Assembly: GCA_007694145.1 (NCBI GenBank)
Contig: RECF01000061.1
Coordinates: 1-53,401 of the forward strand
Direction: 5' to 3'
Length of the DNA stretch: 53,401 bases
Source of the DNA: Acholeplasmatales bacterium
GTDB taxonomy: Bacteria; Bacillota_I; Bacilli_A; Izemoplasmatales; Izemoplasmataceae
This document shows, piece by piece, positions 16,484 through 24,427 of this stretch; positions within the stretch are counted from its first letter, which is position 1; each line of letters starts with the position of its first letter. The notes beneath the pieces were generated by a model. The model searched no databases. It was not told where the DNA came from and saw only the letters and a list, made by a program, of their open reading frames with translations. The translations under genes were made by a program, and so were the position numbers.

Positions 16484-17598
16484 TCGATATTCCATTTGAA
16501 CTTTTTCCGTGCGTCGACAAAGTCACTACGCACACGCATCATCTTCTCAATGCGTCGCTCAGCCATGAGGTTGGCCGCTTTGTAGGTGGGAATCTTTTCG
16601 TTACGGCTAATGGCATAAATATCCATCAGGCGATCATAGATACCGTCGCAAGTTTGGATGGCACTGGGTTCATAATAGCCAATCATCTCATGGTAAACAT
16701 TGATGACACCCCCGGCGTTGATGACGAAATCGGGTGCATACAAGATCCCCATTTCATCGAGCATGTCTCCGTGACGTTCTTCCTTGAGGACATTGTTGGC
16801 TGCACCGGCCACGATGGCTGTACGAAGTTGTGGGATGGTGTCGTCATTGATGATGGCCCCGATGGCGTTGGGTGAGAAAATATCGCACTTTCTCCCATAA
16901 ATCTCATCGGGTTCAACGAAAATGGCCAAAGGATAAAGCTCTTTGAAAGTCGTCACTTTTTCCGGATCGATGTCGGTGAAGTAGATGCGACGGAGGTTAT
17001 GTTTTTTCAAGTATTGGACCATTTCTTGCACCACGGCACCGACACCTTGGAAGGCAATGGTGATATCTTCAAGGTTATCCTTGTCGAACTTTTCCTTGAC
17101 CGAAGCAAGCATTCCCATGTAGGTTCCGCGTGCTGTCAGAACGGTCGTGCTGCCTGCGCCTTTGCGCAAGACCCCGGAGACGTAATCAGTTTCCATGTCC
17201 ATGTACTCGCAATCCTTGAGTGCGATGTTCATGTCTTGCCCAGTGTAAACACGCCCCTTAAGACTTTGGATGTAGCGGCCATAGGAGCGGAAGAACTCTT
17301 CACTCTTAAGTTTCTTTGGGTTACCGATGATGACGGTTTTGCAGCCACCGATGTTCAAACCGGCCGCGGCATTTTTGTACGTCATGCCTTTGGCAAGCCG
17401 GGTGACATCGTACAAGGCGTCCTCTTCACTCGCGTAGTCAAAAAAGCGCGTGCCACCGCACGAAGGACCAAGGCGGGTATCGTGGATACACGTAATACCT
17501 TTCAAACCGGTTTCTTTGTTGTGGAAGTAGATGATTTGTTCGAAGCCTTCGTTCGAGTAGGAAAAGACGTCATTGCTCAGTTGATTGTTTTTCTTCAT
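16480..17598 (-). CDS. bcd: Leucine/branched-chain amino acid dehydrogenase
   Basis: 372 residues, the usual size of Leu/Val/Phe dehydrogenases and shorter than glutamate dehydrogenases (about 420-450). The substrate domain has LGPSCGGTR, GMTYKNAAAGL with catalytic Lys 75, and GGCKTVI with Lys 87. The NAD-binding domain has FQGVGAVVQ and later VAGAANNVL and DFVINAGGVINV. The family oxidatively deaminates leucine, valine or isoleucine to the 2-oxo acid with NAD+. In Bacillus bkd operons bcd lies between ptb and buk; the same trio here (buk-ptb-bcd) supports branched-chain amino acid catabolism. The symbol follows that precedent. Confidence 0.88.
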   Translation of the reverse strand: MKKNNQLSNDVFSYSNEGFEQIIYFHNKETGLKGITCIHDTRLGPSCGGTRFFDYASEEDALYDVTRLAKGMTYKNAAAGLNIGGCKTVIIGNPKKLKSEEFFRSYGRYIQSLKGRVYTGQDMNIALKDCEYMDMETDYVSGVLRKGAGSTTVLTARGTYMGMLASVKEKFDKDNLEDITIAFQGVGAVVQEMVQYLKKHNLRRIYFTDIDPEKVTTFKELYPLAIFVEPDEIYGRKCDIFSPNAIGAIINDDTIPQLRTAIVAGAANNVLKEERHGDMLDEMGILYAPDFVINAGGVINVYHEMIGYYEPSAIQTCDGIYDRLMDIYAISRNEKIPTYKAANLMAERRIEKMMRVRSDFVDARKKFKWNIE

Positions 17599-17616
17599 GC
17601 CAATCTCCTTTTATAG

Positions 17617-18567
17617 TTAAGATTTGATTGTTGACTTTGAAGCGCGTGCTGCAACAAGCGCACCAAGCGCAATGGAATAAAGCTTGCTTTCTGTTGAATC
17701 GGCCCGGCTTGTTAGCACAATCGGGCGTGTCGCACCCACGATGACACTAGCACTCTTGGCATGCGCTAGAAACATCATACTTTTGTAAAACACATTGCCA
17801 GACTCAATTTGCGGCATCAAAACCATGTCGACATCGCCGGCCATCGGATCCGTAATACCTTTGTGTTCTGCCGCCTCACGGTTGATGGCATTGTCTAGGG
17901 CGAACGGACCCCCGATACGGCACCCGGTAAGCATACCGGACTGATTTCTTAAGATCAAATTTTGTGCATCAAGGGTGGCCGGCATTTTGGGGTTCACCTT
18001 TTCAACAGCTGCAATAACCCCGATGTTTGGTAGATCAATGCCGAGTGAGCGGGTGACACTTAGACTGTTCTCAATAATCTCCTGCTTGATGTCGACATCC
18101 GGGGCGATGTTCATCGCACCATCGCTCATGATCAGCAACTTGTGATAGGTGGGAATTTCCATAACGCTCACATGTGAAAGTCGGTTTGGACCCCGTAAAC
18201 CATCTTGTTTGCTGAGGGCCGCTTTGAGAATGACCGATGTGTCAACAAGCCCCTTCATCAAAAAGTGATCATCGGCCTGTGACACGCGCTTTACAGCCAT
18301 TTTACAGGCTTTTTCAGCATCAGCTTCATGCTCGATTCGATGGTTCTCAGCCGCATAACCCAGTGCGTCGAGTGTCTGGCGAATGGCGGGTTCATCACCA
18401 ATGAGGTATGATGCTACGATACCGGCTTCTCGCGCCCTCTCGACAGCTTCAAGAACATGCGGATCATCCGCCATGGCAACCACCAGTGTTTGTGTTGGTA
18501 AACTTTGTGCCGCATCGACAATGTCCTGCATGCTCTTTAAAATCGACTTTGCGGTTTGATCAGACAT
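17617..18567 (-). CDS. ptb: Phosphate butyryltransferase
   Basis: 316 residues from ATG 18567, which overlaps the end of buk by eight bases; GAGGAGG lies upstream inside buk. Transfers the acyl group of butyryl-CoA (or isobutyryl-, isovaleryl-CoA) to phosphate. Ptb-type signatures in the phosphate acyltransferase fold: VIAAVEKVNPKMPATLDAQ, GPFALDNAINREAAEHKGI, GDVDMVLMPQIESGNVFYK and VIVGATRPIVLTSRADS. Adjacent butyrate kinase completes acyl-CoA to acid plus ATP. A longer GTG start at 18588 is unlikely because it covers the ribosome site. Confidence 0.93.
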   Translation of the reverse strand: MSDQTAKSILKSMQDIVDAAQSLPTQTLVVAMADDPHVLEAVERAREAGIVASYLIGDEPAIRQTLDALGYAAENHRIEHEADAEKACKMAVKRVSQADDHFLMKGLVDTSVILKAALSKQDGLRGPNRLSHVSVMEIPTYHKLLIMSDGAMNIAPDVDIKQEIIENSLSVTRSLGIDLPNIGVIAAVEKVNPKMPATLDAQNLILRNQSGMLTGCRIGGPFALDNAINREAAEHKGITDPMAGDVDMVLMPQIESGNVFYKSMMFLAHAKSASVIVGATRPIVLTSRADSTESKLYSIALGALVAARASKSTIKS

Positions 18568-19630
18568 AGGTTTTAGCCGCCTCCTCACCGTTTAATACAC
18601 GCAGTGCACCCAAGGCGAGTGCTTCCATCTCATCTTCACCAGGGAAGATAAGAATGGGGGCGATAAAACTGACCCGTTCACGAATACCTTCGACGACGCG
18701 TTCATCGTAAGCGAGACCGCCCGTTAAAACAATCGCATCCACGTCACCTTTCAACACGGTGGCGCCACTGCCGATTTCCTTGGCAATCTGATACGTCATG
18801 ACATCGACCATGAAGGCGGCCTGCGTATCACCGGCGTTGATGCGACGCTCAATTTCCTGTCCGTCGTTGGTGCCTAGATAAGCGACTAGACCACCTTGGC
18901 CATAGTTTTTCTTTTGGATTTCTTTCAAAGTATATTGGCCACTGAAGCACATCTTGTAAAGCGGACCAAGTGGCACCGAGCCGCTTCGCTCCGGTGACAT
19001 GGGGCCATCACCATCTAAGGCGTTGTTCACATCGATGACGCGACCATGCCGATGCACGCCGACTGAAATACCGCCGCCAAGGTGGGCGACGATGAGCGTG
19101 AGGGCTGTGTAGGGTCTGCCGAGGTCAGCCGCAGCCTTCAGTGAAACAGCTTTTTGATTGAGTGCATGAAACAAACTGTCCCTGCGAATGTCTGGCATGC
19201 CCGTGTACCTAGCAATATCTTCCATTTCATCCACCGCAACCGGATCGACGATGAAACTGGGCAACTGATAGGCATCGGCAATCTCTTTGGCAAGAATACA
19301 CCCTAAGTTGGAGGCGTGCTCACCACGTGGTGCTTGCTTCATGTAGTTGAGCATGGCTTCACTCACGGTGTACGTGCCACCTTCGATTGGCTTGAGCATG
19401 CCACCTCGACCGACTACGGCATCAAGGGTGTCAAGCGGGATATTTTCAGTCGCAAGCGCAGCCAAAATCGCCTGTTTGCGAAAAGGGTACTGGTCAATGA
19501 TACGTTCATAGCGGGCAATTTCGTCGGTCTCGTGACGGATACTTTGCTTAAAACGGCACGTGCCATCTTCGAAAACAGCGATTTTCGTACTGGTAGAACC
19601 CGGGTTGATGGCGAGGATTTTAAACGGCAT
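18560..19630 (-). CDS. buk: Butyrate kinase
   Basis: 356 residues. The start ATG 19630 is fixed by GGAGG at 19636-19640; the in-frame extension upstream covers the promoter. ASKHA-fold acyl kinase: INPGSTSTKIAVF (phosphate-1 loop), GRGGMLKPIEGGTY, AHLGGGISVGVH (phosphate-2), and VLTGGLAYDERV near the adenosine site. Makes ATP and butyrate, isobutyrate or isovalerate from the acyl phosphate produced by Ptb. It is the first gene of a five-gene leftward operon and carries the operon's promoter with a cre box in the spacer. Confidence 0.94.
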   Translation of the reverse strand: MPFKILAINPGSTSTKIAVFEDGTCRFKQSIRHETDEIARYERIIDQYPFRKQAILAALATENIPLDTLDAVVGRGGMLKPIEGGTYTVSEAMLNYMKQAPRGEHASNLGCILAKEIADAYQLPSFIVDPVAVDEMEDIARYTGMPDIRRDSLFHALNQKAVSLKAAADLGRPYTALTLIVAHLGGGISVGVHRHGRVIDVNNALDGDGPMSPERSGSVPLGPLYKMCFSGQYTLKEIQKKNYGQGGLVAYLGTNDGQEIERRINAGDTQAAFMVDVMTYQIAKEIGSGATVLKGDVDAIVLTGGLAYDERVVEGIRERVSFIAPILIFPGEDEMEALALGALRVLNGEEAAKTYV

Positions 19631-19669
19631 AGCAACCTCCATGGAGTCGGTTTTTTCACAACACCATAC

Positions 19670-19698
19670 ATTATAACATGTGAGCGTTTTCACTACAA
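19670..19698 (-). promoter_or_regulatory. Promoter of the buk-ptb-bcd operon with cre box filling the spacer
   Basis: Minus strand: TTGTAG (19698-19693), a 17-base spacer, TATAAT (19675-19670). The spacer contains TGAAAACGCTCACA (19692-19679), a full 14/14 match to the CcpA consensus TGWAANCGNTNWCA. This placement would make CcpA-HPr(Ser-P) block polymerase, giving repression in the presence of preferred sugars. Confidence 0.75.
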
Positions 19699-19721
19699 CA
19701 CCAAACCCGGCTTTTTTTCCG

Positions 19722-19764
19722 AAAAAAAAGCCTTATTCCGCAGTCGGAACCTTTCAGGCTTTTT
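19722..19764 (-). terminator. Terminator of tnaA
   Basis: AAAAAGCCT (19725-19733) pairs with AGGCTTTTT (19756-19764), with a second inner stem TTCCG/CGGAA. T-rich on both strands. It separates tnaA from the buk operon. Confidence 0.8.
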
Positions 19765-19784
19765 GGGTCGCAAAAAGATAGGAT

Positions 19785-21173
19785 TTATGGGGTAATCGGT
19801 CGAAGTCTGGCTGTGAAATGACGCAGCACAGGCGGTTCATACTCAAAAGTGAGACCGACGAGTTCCGTACGCTTTGCATGAATGGCGATGATGGCATCCG
19901 CAACGACATCGAGATGACGATAGGTGTATGTCCGTCTGGGGATGGTGAGGCGCATGAACTCGAGAGGACTTTGAAGGTTTTCGCCGGTATCGGGATCGCG
20001 TCCTAGCAAAAATGAACCGATTTCCACGGCGCGCACACCCGCTTCGAGGTACAAGGCGTTGACAACACTTTGACCAGGAAACTGATCGTATGGAATATGT
20101 GGAGCGAACGCGCGGCAATCGACAAATACGGCATGGCCACCCACAGGTCTTTGAATCGGGACCCCCGCTGCGATGAGACGGTCGCCTAAATAACGGACTT
20201 GATCGAAGCGATGGGCCAAGTAATCTTCTTCAAGCGCCTCTTCTAGACCCACCGCTAGGGCTTCCATGTCCCGCCCTGTCAAACCACCATAAGTCGGAAA
20301 GCCTTCTAGCGGTACTAAATGGGTGCGACAGGTGTCAAAGAGTTTGCGGTCTTCTTTGATGGCAATCAGGCCACCGATATTGCATAGACCATCTTTCTTA
20401 GCGCTCATGAGAAAGATGTCGGCCAAATCGAAAGCTTCCCGCACAATTTCACGCATGGTGCGATCGGCGTAACCTTTTTCTCGGCATTTTACAAAGTAGG
20501 CATTTTCCGCATAGCGTGCACCATCGATAATCAAGGGAATGTCATAGTGTCTGCCTAAGGCACTCACCGCCCGAAGATTTTCCATACTGACAGGTTGCCC
20601 ACCGGCACTGTTGTTCGTCAAGGTCATGATAATCCCTGCAATCTTGTCTGGCCCCTTCTCCTCGATTTGGTGGGTCACTTTGGTTAGGTCAAAGTTGCCT
20701 TTGAAAGGTGCTTCCTTCGCTGTTTCAAAACAGATATCGACAACGCAGTCGATGGCCCGGGCACCTGCGAGTTCGACATGGGCGCGCGTCGTGTCAAAAT
20801 GCATGTTGGACAGGAAAACCATACCATCTTTGTGGACAAGACGCGGCAACAGAACCTGTTCAGCCCCACGACCCTGATGGGCCGGAATAAAGTAGGCATA
20901 ACCGGTAATGGCCTTGACGACCCGCTCAAGACGGTAAAAACTGCGACTGCCCGCATACGCTTCATCACCCATCATCAAAGCGGCCCATTGTGCCTGACTC
21001 ATAGCACCGGTGCCAGAATCAGTCAAAAGATCGATGTAAACATCTTCACTGCGCAAAGAAAAAGGGTTGTACCCTGCGTTGGCCAACAGCGTCTCCCGCT
21101 CCGTCCTGGTTGTTTCACGAATCGGCTCAATCATCTTGATGCGGTAAGGTTCTGCTTTATAGGTATTCTGCAT
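19785..21173 (-). CDS. tnaA: Tryptophanase
   Basis: 462 residues, start ATG 21173 with AAGGAG 7 bases upstream. Beta-eliminating PLP lyase splitting tryptophan into indole, pyruvate and ammonia. MMGDEAYAGSRSFY (67-80), HQGRGAEQ (99-106), NSAGGQPVS (188-196) and MSAKKDG with the PLP Lys at about 260. Tyrosine phenol-lyase is the close alternative. In TPL an Arg in MERG contacts the phenol substrate; here the segment is VEIGSFLLGRDP, as in tryptophanases, and the end VLRHFTARL is tryptophanase-like. Some other parts (GRDMEALAVGL, VRYLGD) recall TPL, so a small doubt remains. No tnaC-like leader peptide was found upstream. Confidence 0.84.
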   Translation of the reverse strand: MQNTYKAEPYRIKMIEPIRETTRTERETLLANAGYNPFSLRSEDVYIDLLTDSGTGAMSQAQWAALMMGDEAYAGSRSFYRLERVVKAITGYAYFIPAHQGRGAEQVLLPRLVHKDGMVFLSNMHFDTTRAHVELAGARAIDCVVDICFETAKEAPFKGNFDLTKVTHQIEEKGPDKIAGIIMTLTNNSAGGQPVSMENLRAVSALGRHYDIPLIIDGARYAENAYFVKCREKGYADRTMREIVREAFDLADIFLMSAKKDGLCNIGGLIAIKEDRKLFDTCRTHLVPLEGFPTYGGLTGRDMEALAVGLEEALEEDYLAHRFDQVRYLGDRLIAAGVPIQRPVGGHAVFVDCRAFAPHIPYDQFPGQSVVNALYLEAGVRAVEIGSFLLGRDPDTGENLQSPLEFMRLTIPRRTYTYRHLDVVADAIIAIHAKRTELVGLTFEYEPPVLRHFTARLRPITP

Positions 21174-21211
21174 GGAGGGTCTCCTTGTCTGTCAACAATT
21201 AGGATGGTTTC

Positions 21212-21240
21212 ATTATACACAATCAAGGCATAAAAATAAA
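21212..21240 (-). promoter_or_regulatory. Probable tnaA promoter
   Basis: On the minus strand a perfect TATAAT (21217-21212) is preceded at 17 bases by a weak TTTATT (21240-21235). A strong -10 with a poor -35 suggests an activated promoter. The cre-like box lies immediately upstream. Confidence 0.55.
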
Positions 21241-21247
21241 GACTGAA

Positions 21248-21262
21248 ATGAAAACGCTTTAC
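21248..21262 (+). promoter_or_regulatory. cre-like box between divergent tnaA and OYE genes
   Basis: ATGAAAACGCTTTAC matches WTGNAARCGNWWWCA at 13 of 15 positions. It is 8 bases upstream of the tnaA -35 and 35 bases upstream of the OYE -10, so it could serve either gene. Confidence 0.45.
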
Positions 21263-21297
21263 TTGGCGCGTTTTGCGCAGGAACAGCACGGATATGC

Positions 21298-21303
21298 TAT
21301 ACT
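21298..21303 (+). promoter_or_regulatory. Extended -10 promoter of the OYE gene
   Basis: TGCTATACT: TATACT with the TGn extension directly upstream. No good -35 at 17 bases. The ATG follows at 21330. Confidence 0.5.
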
Positions 21304-21329
21304 TTGACTGTAGATTTAGGAGTGATTAT

Positions 21330-22436
21330 ATGACGTTTCAAACCCCATTCACCTTTCGGAATGGTCTTGTAGCGCGCGATCGATTGGTCATGGCCCCCAT
21401 GACCACGTATAGCGGGAACCCCGATTTCACAGTCTCAGAAGCCGAGTTGGCTTATTATCAGTTGCGCAGCCGATCCATCGGTACTGTGATTACCGCAGCG
21501 ACCAGCGTCAGCGATGCGGCCCAGGCCTTTCCTTTGCAAATGTCGCTGAAGGCCGATTATTATATCGCCTCACAACGACAACTCGCTCAAACGATCCAGG
21601 CTGAAGGTGCGCTAGCCATCACCCAGTTGCATCATGGTGGCCGGATGAATGATCCGTCTCTGCATGCCGACCACCGCAACATCGTGTCTGCCAGCGCCGT
21701 GCCTGCCGATCGGCCAAACAGTGTGACACCACGGGCGTTGACAACACATGAAGTCATCGCGACCATCGATGATTTCGCCCAGGCTGTCCGCCGGGCTATC
21801 ACAGCCGGTTTTGACGGGGCGGAGTTGCATGGGGCCAATACGTACCTGTTGCAACAATTTTTCTCACCGCATTCAAACCGGCGTACGGATGCGTATGGTG
21901 GGAGTCTTACGAAGCGGATGACATTTGCAGGTGCCTTGATCGATGCGTGTCAACATGTCATCGCCACGCATGCGACGCGTCCTTTTTTGCTGGGTTATCG
22001 TTTCTCCCCCGAAGAACTCGAAGAACCGGGCATCACCCTTGAAGACACGGAAGCTTTCGTTCGTTTTCTCATGACAAAAAAACTGGATTTTCTTCATGTT
22101 TCCTTGCGCCATTACCGGCAAAGTTCATCAAAAAACCCAGCTGACAAAACTAAGATTGTGGATCGACTGAAGCCCATCATCACAGACGCGGTGCCTTTTT
22201 TCGGTGTCGGGGGCATTGAAACACTAGACGATGTCGAGGCGGCGCTTGAAGATGGGTATGATTTTGTAGCGACCGGGATGACGTTGCTTGCCGATCCTGA
22301 CTGGGGTGTCCGCCTAAGAGCTAAGCAACTACCCCGAAAAGTACTCGATGTGGCCACCATGCCCAAACCACTTTATGAGCGCCTCAAACGCAATGCCACC
22401 TATTTTGAACAAAATGGATACACGTTCAGTGATTGA
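21330..22436 (+). CDS. NADH:flavin oxidoreductase, Old Yellow Enzyme family
   Basis: 368 residues. The start is ATG 21330 (TAGGAG at 21317-21322); the upstream in-frame ATG at 21273 precedes the promoter. FMN TIM-barrel reductase: VMAPMTTYSG near the N-terminus (FMN), ITQLHHGGRM, AGFDGAELHGANTYLLQQFFSPHSNRRTDAYGGS (active-site and FMN region), and VGGIETLDDVEAALEDG with ATGMTLLADPDW (phosphate site). Such enzymes reduce activated C=C bonds of enones, nitro compounds or other electrophiles with NAD(P)H. It lacks the extra FeS/FAD domains of 2,4-dienoyl-CoA reductase. Physiological substrate unknown. Confidence 0.9.
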   Translation: MTFQTPFTFRNGLVARDRLVMAPMTTYSGNPDFTVSEAELAYYQLRSRSIGTVITAATSVSDAAQAFPLQMSLKADYYIASQRQLAQTIQAEGALAITQLHHGGRMNDPSLHADHRNIVSASAVPADRPNSVTPRALTTHEVIATIDDFAQAVRRAITAGFDGAELHGANTYLLQQFFSPHSNRRTDAYGGSLTKRMTFAGALIDACQHVIATHATRPFLLGYRFSPEELEEPGITLEDTEAFVRFLMTKKLDFLHVSLRHYRQSSSKNPADKTKIVDRLKPIITDAVPFFGVGGIETLDDVEAALEDGYDFVATGMTLLADPDWGVRLRAKQLPRKVLDVATMPKPLYERLKRNATYFEQNGYTFSD

Positions 22437-22462
22437 TAGAAGTGGCATACATCGTGTATAAT
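22433..22462 (+). promoter_or_regulatory. Promoter of the 120-residue unknown gene
   Basis: TTGATA (22433-22438), an 18-base spacer and TATAAT (22457-22462). The -35 overlaps the OYE stop codon. Confidence 0.65.
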
Positions 22463-22498
22463 GGGAGTACCATACCCAATCAAGTAGGAGACGATCAT

Positions 22499-22861
22499 AT
22501 GTATCAGATTGATGTCATCAAGACAACGGCCCTTGCTAAGAAGTTAGGGGGCCTCCCCATCTTTCATGGGGGTTACTTGCATGCGTTGACCGTCACCGCG
22601 GACACGCTGACCCTTCATTTGCAGTTGTTGTCGCACAACAATCCCTTGCTTGCAAACGATACACGTGTTTTGCTCAAGTTGAAAGGCTTACGGCGTTTTT
22701 CGTTCGCATCTGAACCGACTCGGGAAGCGTTGATGATGATTCACGATCTCGATATCCGCAAGGAAGAAGATGTTTTGCACCTTCGGCTTGAATGTACGCA
22801 GGGCAACCTGCACGAAGCGGTTTTTGCCTCGATTGAACTGACGGACGAAACCAACGACTAA
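22499..22861 (+). CDS. Hypothetical protein, 120 residues
   Basis: Start ATG 22499 with TAGGAG 8 bases upstream and its own promoter, so this is a real gene. Soluble, no signal peptide or membrane segment. It looks like a small beta-rich domain: strands around ALTVTADTLTLHLQLL, TRVLLKLKGLRRFSF, DVLHLRLECTQG and EAVFASIEL. The pattern of a ligand-free beta sheet with LHLRLEC near the end faintly recalls Imm50-type immunity proteins, but I cannot support that call and no toxin gene is adjacent. Function unknown. Confidence 0.7.
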   Translation: MYQIDVIKTTALAKKLGGLPIFHGGYLHALTVTADTLTLHLQLLSHNNPLLANDTRVLLKLKGLRRFSFASEPTREALMMIHDLDIRKEEDVLHLRLECTQGNLHEAVFASIELTDETND

Positions 22862-22863
22862 AA

Positions 22864-22902
22864 AAGAACCGCCCACCCCTGTTGGGATGATTAGCGGTTC
22901 TT
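22864..22902 (-). terminator. Terminator between convergent genes
   Basis: AAGAACCGC (22864-22872) pairs with GCGGTTCTT (22894-22902). On the minus strand it is followed by TTTTT, so it mainly ends the rhodanese gene, whose stop codon it touches. Confidence 0.75.
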
Positions 22903-23303
22903 CAATGTTTTTTATGGCGTTGATAAGCGTCGAAACCGCCTTTGAGAATAAAGACGTGCCGGTACCCTTTGCGAACGAGTTTGGGGGCTAGGCGCTTGGC
23001 TTTTTGACCCCGTGCACAGTATAGATACACAGGCTGATCCTTGCGAACTTGGCGCTGATGTTTTGTTTTGAGAAATGCGCCGCTGAAACGCCGTGCACCT
23101 TTGATGTGTCCCTCTTGATAGGCGGCTTCTTTGCGCAAGTCAATCAATTGACCTTTACGCATTGATTGCGCAAAGGCATCAACATCCAGTGTCTGGATGA
23201 AATCACTGATTTGAACGCGCTGTTTCTTTTTGCTCAACATGCGCCCAATCCATAAGCCAAGGGCGATGGCCAACGCATACATAATCCATCTTTCAAGATT
23301 CAT
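22902..23303 (-). CDS. Membrane-anchored rhodanese-domain protein
   Basis: 133 residues; start ATG 23303, AGGAG 7 bases upstream. One N-terminal membrane helix (about 5-22), a basic linker (KKKQR), then a single rhodanese fold: LIDLRKEAAYQEGHIKGARRF, and the active-site loop YCARGQ with the sulfur-carrying Cys at 96. The domain would face the cytoplasm. Such YqhL/YibN-like proteins carry persulfide sulfur, with partners usually unknown. No sulfur-pathway gene is adjacent. Confidence 0.88.
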   Translation of the reverse strand: MNLERWIMYALAIALGLWIGRMLSKKKQRVQISDFIQTLDVDAFAQSMRKGQLIDLRKEAAYQEGHIKGARRFSGAFLKTKHQRQVRKDQPVYLYCARGQKAKRLAPKLVRKGYRHVFILKGGFDAYQRHKKH

Positions 23304-23410
23304 ACAATCACTCCTATACCCGCTTAATTATAGGAAAGGTGCGACCAAAAGTCAATCAAAACAACGCTTTGATCCTAATGCGTATGCGAATGAAGAGAAG
23401 GTATACAATC

Positions 23411-23752
23411 ATGTTTAAGCAGGTGAATGTACGAATCATGTCACTGAAGCAAAAAGGCCCCATCATACTACTCGCACTGTTTATCGGTGTCTTGATGGTC
23501 ACGTTTTTTTTGGGTGGTCAGCATCTCTATGCTAGAAACCATCCGCTGATCGGTACGACCCTGACCGTACTCAGTTTCCTCGTATGGCCACTCTATGCCC
23601 TCTTTGCCACACTGGGCATCCACTTTCTTGTCAGGCGCTCTCAGCGGCTAAAGCAGGTGCATGACAGAAGGCAAACCTGGCGACGCAGCATCTACTGGGT
23701 ACCCATCGGAGCAGTCTTAGCAATTCAAGCTATGGACAGGTTGTTCAGTTAA
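23411..23752 (+). CDS. Small membrane protein, 113 residues, unknown function
   Basis: Two clear membrane helices (PIILLALFIGVLMVTFFLGG and LIGTTLTVLSFLVWPLYALF...FLV) followed by a basic, Arg/Gln-rich segment and a third, weaker hydrophobic segment near the C-terminus. The frame is open from 23339, but ATG 23411 is the first start near a ribosome-like sequence (AGAAGG, 9-base spacing); ATG 23438 is an alternative. No family recognised. It stands alone between a divergent rhodanese gene and efp. Confidence 0.6.
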   Translation: MFKQVNVRIMSLKQKGPIILLALFIGVLMVTFFLGGQHLYARNHPLIGTTLTVLSFLVWPLYALFATLGIHFLVRRSQRLKQVHDRRQTWRRSIYWVPIGAVLAIQAMDRLFS

Positions 23753-23798
23753 CCACCTGCATCCTGTTTGTAGCCTTGAAAAACAGGTTGATTTCACA

Positions 23799-23827
23799 TT
23801 GCCAAAAACGACTAATACGAGTATAAT
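23799..23827 (+). promoter_or_regulatory. Promoter of efp
   Basis: TTGCCA (23799-23804), a 17-base spacer, TATAAT (23822-23827), 28 bases before the efp ATG. A hairpin CCTGTTT/AAACAGG at 23763-23787 just upstream may end the previous gene. Confidence 0.75.
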
Positions 23828-23854
23828 ATGTGTCATGACAAAGGAGATGAAAGC

Positions 23855-24412
23855 ATGATTACGACCAATGACTTTAAAACTGGCCAAACCATTCAACATG
23901 ACGGCAACCTATTCGTCATCTTGGAGTTCTTGCATGTCAAACCGGGTAAAGGCAGTGCTTTTGTCCGTAGCAAACTGAGAAACCTGCGTACTGGTGCGGT
24001 CATAGAAAAGACCTGGCGAGCCGGTGAAAAAGTTGAGACGGCCATGATTGAAAAAAACAAGATGCAGTACTTATACGCCAGCGGCGACCTACATGTCTTT
24101 ATGAACAATGAGACGTACGAGCAAACTGAAATTCCCGCCGTGCAAATCAAAGAAGAGTTGAACTTTCTCAAGGAAATGATGGAAGTTAACATCATCACCT
24201 TCGAAGGTGAAATACTCGGCGTCGACCTACCCGAAAAAGTTGTGCTCAAAGTCATCGAAGCAGTGCCCGGAGTCAAAGGTAACACCGTCACCAACGCGAC
24301 CAAAGACGCCATCGTTGAAACCGGTTATAAACTTCAAGTGCCCCTGTTCATCGAGATTGATGATGAAATTGTCATCAGCACCTCGACAGGTAAGTATAGT
24401 ACCAAAGCTTAA
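23855..24412 (+). CDS. efp: Translation elongation factor P
   Basis: 185 residues, the standard EF-P length, from ATG 23855 with AAGGAG 8 bases upstream; the frame extends upstream but would include the ribosome site. It relieves ribosome stalling at polyproline by entering the E site. KOW-like N-terminal domain with [16 protein letters not shown] carrying the conserved Lys that is modified in many bacteria, then two OB folds ending [10 protein letters not shown]...[28 protein letters not shown]. The modification enzyme (EpmA, YmfI or other) is not in the window. Confidence 0.97.
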   Translation: MITTNDFKTGQTIQHDGNLFVILEFLHVKPGKGSAFVRSKLRNLRTGAVIEKTWRAGEKVETAMIEKNKMQYLYASGDLHVFMNNETYEQTEIPAVQIKEELNFLKEMMEVNIITFEGEILGVDLPEKVVLKVIEAVPGVKGNTVTNATKDAIVETGYKLQVPLFIEIDDEIVISTSTGKYSTKA

Positions 24413-24427
24413 AAGGGAGTGATTTGT

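Noticed and set aside
16999-17616. 205-codon frame opposite bcd
   Set aside because: Shadow of the leucine dehydrogenase gene; no start signals.
19785-21173. Tyrosine phenol-lyase as the identity of the lyase
   Set aside because: The TPL Arg-containing MERG segment is replaced by VEIGSFLLGRDP, as in tryptophanases; kept only as a minor alternative.
21174-21247. tnaC-like leader peptide or Trp attenuator before tnaA
   Set aside because: No short frame with Trp codons and ribosome site between the promoter and tnaA.
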